Source: Pseudomonadota bacterium
Lineage (GTDB): Bacteria > Pseudomonadota > Gammaproteobacteria > Acidiferrobacterales > Sulfurifustaceae
DNA length: 9,550 nucleotides
NCBI GenBank assembly: GCA_020354085.1
Contig: CP070641.1
Coordinates: 1,476,734 to 1,486,283, forward strand
Reading direction: 5' to 3'
A program made the translations under genes and the position numbers. Of the stretch, positions 6,708 through 9,550 are shown one piece after another. Each line of letters begins with the position of its first letter. Position 1 is the first letter of the stretch. Below the pieces are notes generated by a model. The model had not been told where the DNA came from and searched no databases. It was given only the letters and a program-made list of their open reading frames with translations.

Positions 6708-7406
6708 CTACCTCCGGACAAACTTCAAGAAATAGTTTTCGCGCAGCATGCGCTCCTCGCCGACAAAGACGAAACCTGCCGCCTCGATTTCCCGTATGGC
6801 GGTGGCCTTGTCGAGACGCACATGGTTCATAACCCAGCCCGAGCTCACGCCAGGAATTTTCTCGAAGTCGATGACGTACAGTTTGCCGTCGGACCGCATC
6901 GAGCGGTGAATCGAACTCATCATGGCGCGCGGGAACTCGAAATGGTGATAGGTGTCGCACAGGAATGCGGCATCCAACACACCGGCTGGCAGCTTCGCGT
7001 CGGTCTGGGTGTTGACGATGCCCTCGATGTTAACGAGCCGCTGCTCGCGCGCCGTGCGAAGAATATTGGTAATAAACTCGGGCGAAATATCGACCGCGTA
7101 GACCCGACCGGTCGCGCCCACGTCGCGCGCGAAAAGCCGAGTGAAAAGCCCGGTGCCGGCGCCGATGTCCGCCACCGTCATACCCGGCCGCAACTTCAAT
7201 GCCGCGACGATTTCGGCCCGTTTGTCGTAGACCTCCCGACCGCTGCGTTCGAATACCGCCACCCAGCGGTCGTAGTCAGCGCCGTCGTAGTGCCGGTTAA
7301 TGCCGGGCGCGACATTAAGCTCGCTGTCCGCCGTCGCCCACGCCGGCGCGGCCAACAGCACGATGGCGAGGCACAGTCGATGGGTGGCTGAACGAGAAAA
7401 CAGCAA
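6708..7406 (-). CDS. Class I SAM-dependent methyltransferase with N-terminal signal peptide
   Basis: A Rossmann-fold methyltransferase, 232 residues from the start chosen here. Motif I is VADIGAGTGLFT (about 78-89) with acidic Asp106 ending strand 2 (VYAVDIS). A later FLCDTYHHFEFP stretch and a DGKLYVIDFEK strand fit the class I fold. The first 26 residues look like a Sec signal peptide: Arg-rich start, hydrophobic LCLAIVLLAA, then APAWA/TADS as a likely cleavage site. SAM is not normally available outside the cytoplasm, so either the protein is anchored or stays inside, or its role is unusual. Substrate unknown. The open frame begins at GTG 7415, but that codon lies inside the Shine-Dalgarno AGGAGG (7420-7415); TTG at 7406, 8 nt further on, is the better start. 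It is the middle gene of a unit with the DUF488 gene and msrA. Confidence 0.85.
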   Translation of the reverse strand: MLFSRSATHRLCLAIVLLAAPAWATADSELNVAPGINRHYDGADYDRWVAVFERSGREVYDKRAEIVAALKLRPGMTVADIGAGTGLFTRLFARDVGATGRVYAVDISPEFITNILRTAREQRLVNIEGIVNTQTDAKLPAGVLDAAFLCDTYHHFEFPRAMMSSIHRSMRSDGKLYVIDFEKIPGVSSGWVMNHVRLDKATAIREIEAAGFVFVGEERMLRENYFLKFVRR

Positions 7407-7414
7407 AACGCACA

Positions 7415-7420
7415 CCTCCT
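7415..7420 (-). promoter_or_regulatory. Shine-Dalgarno AGGAGG that decides the methyltransferase start
   Basis: AGGAGG reads on the minus strand from 7420 to 7415, overlapping the TAG stop of the DUF488 gene (7421-7419) and the first base of the longest-frame GTG. Its 8-nt spacing to TTG at 7406 is ideal, while GTG 7415 cannot use it. The overlap of stop codon and ribosome site suggests coupling of the two genes. Confidence 0.7.
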
Positions 7421-7973
7421 AGGCGAGATCGAGCGCGGCCGTCACCTGACGATCGTAGATCAGTTCGGCAGACTCGCGCCGGGCCTGCGGGCTCAAGGCA
7501 TGTTCGCGCCGTTGGTCAAGCTCCAGCAGATGCACAACAGCTATCCCTTGAAGCGCCAAATAGTCGGCGATTAACGAGCGATGGCAGTGCCCCGGTTCGC
7601 GCTCGGCACACAGCATCGCCACCTTCGACAGGCGCGCCAGCTTTATCAATGCGGCAATCCCATTGGCAAATACCTGGGATTCCATGTAATCGGCAAACCC
7701 GCGCAAGCCGTCGTCGGTCAGGGCCACGTGTCGCGAGTCGTTACGCGGCGCTCGGCGACCCCCGAGCTGGCGGCCGGCCCAGTGATACGCAATTCCCGCT
7801 GCCTCGCAGGCCGCCCGCAGGCTAGCGTCGCTGAATTGCGGGTGGCGTCGGGATTGGGGTTGGGCACGGATATCGACCAGGGTCTTGATCCCCGCCTCGC
7901 GCAGGACATCCATAAGGCTTTCTAGCGAGCGATCGCTATGGCCGACGGAATAGAGCGTCAAAGACTTGATCAT
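7419..7973 (-). CDS. DUF488 family protein
   Basis: A DUF488 protein of 184 residues from the start chosen here. Motifs: YSVGHSDRSLESL (8-20), LVDIRAQPQSRRHPQF (32-47), the LGGRR loop (70-74), YMESQVFANGI (96-106) and the family's best signature, MLCAEREPGHCHRSLIADYL (120-139), with paired Cys122/Cys130 and His131. The family's biochemical role is not established; conserved Cys, His and Arg residues suggest a catalytic or nucleotide-binding pocket. No signal peptide or membrane segment is seen. ATG 7973 (MIKSLTLYSVGHS) is preferred because the family normally begins just before GHS; an in-frame ATG at 8006 adds 11 residues, and neither has a strong Shine-Dalgarno. It is first in the DUF488-methyltransferase-msrA unit. 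The divergent small gene at 8128 shares its upstream region. Confidence 0.88.
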   Translation of the reverse strand: MIKSLTLYSVGHSDRSLESLMDVLREAGIKTLVDIRAQPQSRRHPQFSDASLRAACEAAGIAYHWAGRQLGGRRAPRNDSRHVALTDDGLRGFADYMESQVFANGIAALIKLARLSKVAMLCAEREPGHCHRSLIADYLALQGIAVVHLLELDQRREHALSPQARRESAELIYDRQVTAALDLA

Positions 7974-8027
7974 CCGAACAGGGTACCACAGGCCCCAAAA
8001 TTGCATGGAAATGCCAGGAATATGGGA

Positions 8028-8044
8028 GGGGTCAGTACTGCCCC
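8028..8044. repeat. Near-perfect operator-like dyad upstream of the DUF488 unit
   Basis: GGGG-T-CAGTACTG-CCCC is a 17-nt dyad with one extra T: an exact 8-nt palindrome CAGTACTG (8033-8040) flanked by G4 and C4. It lies 55 bp upstream of the preferred DUF488 start and touches the putative -35 region of the divergent gene, so a protein bound here could affect both transcripts. No known regulator motif is recognised. Confidence 0.4.
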
Positions 8045-8045
8045 G

Positions 8046-8072
8046 TCATTCATAACGGGTCCCTGCCGATAA
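8046..8072 (+). promoter_or_regulatory. Candidate sigma-28 (FliA)-type promoter for the 74-residue gene
   Basis: GCCGATAA at 8065-8072 is an exact match to the -10 consensus of flagellar sigma-28 promoters. The upstream TCATTC (8046-8051), 13 bp away, matches only the TCA of the TCAAG-type element reported for pseudomonads and is poor against TAAA. The expected start, about 7 nt downstream, would be near 8079, at the base of the next hairpin. The -10 also lies in the loop of a 5-bp inverted repeat GGTCC/GGACC (8058-8062, 8073-8077), which allows a structural reading instead. Confidence 0.35.
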
Positions 8073-8077
8073 GGACC

Positions 8078-8102
8078 TTGCGTGGGCAATCCGCCCACGC
8101 GA
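8078..8102 (+). repeat. Perfect hairpin in the 5' leader of the 74-residue gene
   Basis: GCGTGGGC (8080-8087) and GCCCACGC (8093-8100) pair exactly around a 5-nt AATCC loop; two more pairs, one a T-G wobble, extend the stem to 10 bp. It is 27 bp before the ATG and has no following T-run, so it is not a terminator. It may be an mRNA 5'-end stem or one copy of a small dispersed palindromic repeat. Confidence 0.6.
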
Positions 8103-8127
8103 CTGCAGGTGAGTTCAAGGGGGGCGC

Positions 8128-8352
8128 ATGAAAAACGTATCATTACAGATGATTGCGGTGGACTTGGAGAATGGGCAGCGCGGTGTATTCATCGGCGTGC
8201 CACTCATATCGGAAGAGCGCGCGACCAAAGGCTTTCGCATCGAGGACGTCTGGTTCTCCAGTGTCCAGGAGCTGCCGGAAGATCTCACCATCGCCAAGCT
8301 CATTCGCATGGTGGGGGAGCAACTCGCGCTCCGCCAGCAGACCGTCCAATAA
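8128..8352 (+). CDS. Small protein of unknown function (74 residues)
   Basis: I do not recognise this protein. ATG 8128 is preceded by a strong purine run AAGGGGGG (8117-8124) with 3-nt spacing, which supports real translation. The 74 residues contain a hydrophobic GVFIGVPLI stretch (19-27), too short for a membrane segment, then a charged middle and a likely C-terminal helix (TIAKLIRMVGEQLALRQQ, 54-71). There are no cysteines and no signal peptide, so it is probably a small soluble cytoplasmic protein. The layout, short strands followed by a helix, could suit a regulator or adaptor, but that is speculation. Upstream lie a possible sigma-28 promoter and a perfect hairpin; 15 bp downstream of the stop a terminator-like hairpin closes the unit, so it looks monocistronic. 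Confidence 0.72.
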   Translation: MKNVSLQMIAVDLENGQRGVFIGVPLISEERATKGFRIEDVWFSSVQELPEDLTIAKLIRMVGEQLALRQQTVQ

Positions 8353-8367
8353 AGCGATTAGAGAAGG

Positions 8368-8401
8368 CGCGCGGCACTGCCTATAATGCCGCGCGTGTTT
8401 T
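8368..8401 (+). terminator. Intrinsic terminator-like hairpin overlapping the YkgJ-family start
   Basis: CGCGCGGCA (8368-8376) and TGCCGCGCG (8387-8395) form a perfect 9-bp GC-rich stem with a 10-nt loop, followed by TGTTTTA. It begins 15 bp after the stop of the 74-residue gene, a typical terminator place. The loop carries most of a TATAAT box (8382-8387), and the downstream arm includes the last two bases of the ATG of the next gene. Confidence 0.6.
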
Positions 8402-8817
8402 ATCGCACGCACGCCATACGCTTCGCCTGCACCGGTTGCGGCCGTTGCTGCGCCTGGCCGGGTGACGACTATATCGTCGAGGTTAGTCGCGCCGAGCAGC
8501 GACGCATTCAAGAGTTCCTTGGCGTTTCCTGGGCATGGTTTCGCCGCCGTTACGTCACCCGACACGACGATGATACCGATAGCCTCAGAATCCCGGAAAG
8601 TCGATGCGTATTCCTCGATGCGGCAAACCGCTGCCGTATTTATCCTGTGCGTCCGCTACAGTGCCGCACCTATCCGTTCTGGCCTGAATTGCTCGGACAA
8701 GAAAAACGCTGGCGCGCCGAGCGCCGCCACTGCGAAGGCATCGATCGCGGTGAGGTCGTACCGCTGGCACGGATTCAGCGTCTACTGAAAACGCAGCACC
8801 GGGCGGATGCCGAGTAG
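8386..8817 (+). CDS. YkgJ-family cysteine cluster protein
   Basis: A 143-residue protein of the YkgJ (CxxCxxCC) family, named for a zinc- or iron-chelating cysteine cluster. Eight cysteines are visible: Cys15, 18, 21 and 22 in FACTGCGRCC, then Cys74, Cys83, Cys93 and Cys116. The CRIYPVRPLQCRTYPFWP segment (83-100) is the family signature. The metal (Zn or Fe-S) and function are not established. No signal peptide or membrane segment is seen, so it is probably cytoplasmic. Length is typical for the compact form. Start choice is open: ATG 8386 and GTG 8395 are in frame, neither has a Shine-Dalgarno, and both sit in the hairpin at 8368-8395. The gene converges on the UbiE-like gene with 25 bp between stops; a short GC-rich CGCGGC/GCCGCG pairing near 8831-8855 lacks a T-run. 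Confidence 0.88.
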   Translation: MPRVFYRTHAIRFACTGCGRCCAWPGDDYIVEVSRAEQRRIQEFLGVSWAWFRRRYVTRHDDDTDSLRIPESRCVFLDAANRCRIYPVRPLQCRTYPFWPELLGQEKRWRAERRHCEGIDRGEVVPLARIQRLLKTQHRADAE

Positions 8818-8842
8818 ATCGGATGGCACCCGCGGCCCCGCG

Positions 8843-9550
8843 CTACTTTGCCGCGCGGTGCATACCGATCATGCCGCCCAGCAGGGTCTTCTGCCGCACA
8901 TCTTGAAATCCCAGCTCGCGCAGCAGTTGCGACAGCTCATTGGCGGAATAGAAGCGACTCAGCGTCTCGATGAAATACTTCTTGCAATTGCGGGCCGCCT
9001 CACTTGAGCGAAATACGAGTGCGGTGAACGCCAAACAGAAGCGCAGGTAGCCATAGTAAGTCAGCTCCACGAATCGGTTATCGGGCCGCTCCATGTCGCA
9101 GTGGTAGAAGTGTCCACCCGGTTTGAGCACCCGGTGGATCTCGCGAAATACGTCCATCACGCGCAAGTGCCGTGACGCCCATTGCAGAGTGACCACGTCA
9201 AAATGGTTATCGGGAAACGGCAGCCGATGCACGTCGCCAATTGTGCTCTCGATACTGAAGCCGCGCGCCTTGGCGCGCGCTTGCCCGACCTCCTGCATCG
9301 CCGCGCTGCGGTCGATGGCATGCACCGAGAGTGTCGGCTCCCGCTCCAACAGTGCTATGCCCACGGCGTTGGTGCCGGCACACACATCGAGCACACGCTG
9401 CCCCGGCCGCACCTCGATGGTGGCGCGAAACTGGTCGCGAAAATAATTCCATAGGCCGAGGCTCGCGACATGATTGGCGCGGTCGTAGTACTTCGCCACG
9501 TCGGCGAACACGTCATCGAGTTGATTCGACCAGACGTCACGAAACTCCTG
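8843..9550 (-). CDS. UbiE/COQ5-like class I methyltransferase (N-terminus probably beyond the window)
   Basis: A class I SAM methyltransferase resembling UbiE, which methylates the ring carbon of demethylmenaquinone and the ubiquinone precursor. Numbered from GTG 9511: DVAKYYDRANHVASLGLWNYFR (4-25) parallels the UbiE N-terminal VAxxYDxxN block; motif I is VLDVCAGTNAVGI (40-52); Asp67 ends strand 2; LPFPDNHFDVVTL (97-109) and VLKPGGHFYHCDME (128-141) are motif II and III regions; the GGMIGMHRAAK end matches the UbiE tail. Motif I has GTN rather than GTG, so cofactor binding or role may differ. The frame stays open 13 codons from GTG 9511 to the edge, reading a plausible coding QLDDVF before it, and that GTG has no Shine-Dalgarno, so the gene probably starts outside the window. 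It could be ubiE itself or a paralogue; the symbol is withheld. Confidence 0.85.
   Translation of the reverse strand, partial: QEFRDVWSNQLDDVFADVAKYYDRANHVASLGLWNYFRDQFRATIEVRPGQRVLDVCAGTNAVGIALLEREPTLSVHAIDRSAAMQEVGQARAKARGFSIESTIGDVHRLPFPDNHFDVVTLQWASRHLRVMDVFREIHRVLKPGGHFYHCDMERPDNRFVELTYYGYLRFCLAFTALVFRSSEAARNCKKYFIETLSRFYSANELSQLLRELGFQDVRQKTLLGGMIGMHRAAK

Noticed and set aside
6706..6960. N-terminal extension of MsrA by 85 codons
   Set aside because: It lies in another frame of the methyltransferase gene; ATG 6705 has a strong Shine-Dalgarno and aligns with the E. coli MsrA start.
8143..8565. Minus-strand 140-codon open frame opposite the small gene and YkgJ start
   Set aside because: It overlaps two plus-strand genes with better signals, has no recognisable motif and no ribosome site.
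8818..8842. Bidirectional terminator between the convergent YkgJ and UbiE-like genes
   Set aside because: Only short GC pairings without a T-run on either strand; not enough to call a terminator.
9355..9540. Minus-strand frame starting at GTG 9540 after AGGAG
   Set aside because: It is out of frame with the methyltransferase motifs and has a low-complexity arginine/serine/threonine-rich composition typical of a shadow frame.

Overview
The window is GC-rich, gene-dense bacterial chromosome, most likely from a gammaproteobacterium. The support for that is the E. coli-like MsrA, the PAS-PAS-GGDEF-EAL signalling protein, the UbiE-like methyltransferase and the YkgJ-type cysteine-cluster protein. 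Genus cannot be fixed from the sequence. I see no rRNA, tRNA, CRISPR array, insertion sequence, phage gene or obvious island boundary.

Layout, left to right. Positions 1-440 (minus): 5' part of a YbaK/aminoacyl-tRNA deacylase-type protein, cut by the window edge. 561-1250 (minus): a classical short-chain dehydrogenase/reductase. 1306-1836 (plus): a histidine phosphatase, divergent from the dehydrogenase and ending 6 bp from the stop of the next gene. 1843-3087 (minus): a concentrative nucleoside transporter (CNT family). 3182-5785 (minus): a large membrane-anchored c-di-GMP enzyme with intact GGDEF and EAL domains, preceded by a leader of about 150 nt holding two perfect inverted repeats. 6037-7973 (minus): a compact three-gene unit, DUF488 protein, then an exported-looking SAM methyltransferase, then msrA, with junctions of 12 and 2 nt. 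8128-8352 (plus): an unrecognised 74-residue protein behind an exact GCCGATAA box (the sigma-28/FliA -10 consensus) and a perfect 8-bp hairpin. 8386-8817 (plus): a YkgJ-family cysteine-cluster protein whose start codon lies in a terminator-like hairpin. 8843 to the right edge (minus): a UbiE/COQ5-like methyltransferase running off the window.

Most genes are ordinary housekeeping, signalling or accessory families. No clear multi-gene novel system is visible. The points worth a second look are mostly in the non-coding stretches: the dyad-rich divergent region 7974-8127, the hairpin over the YkgJ start, and the c-di-GMP gene leader. Three protein-level oddities also stand out: altered base-site residues in the nucleoside transporter, a Sec-type signal peptide on a SAM methyltransferase, and a changed motif I in the UbiE-like protein.
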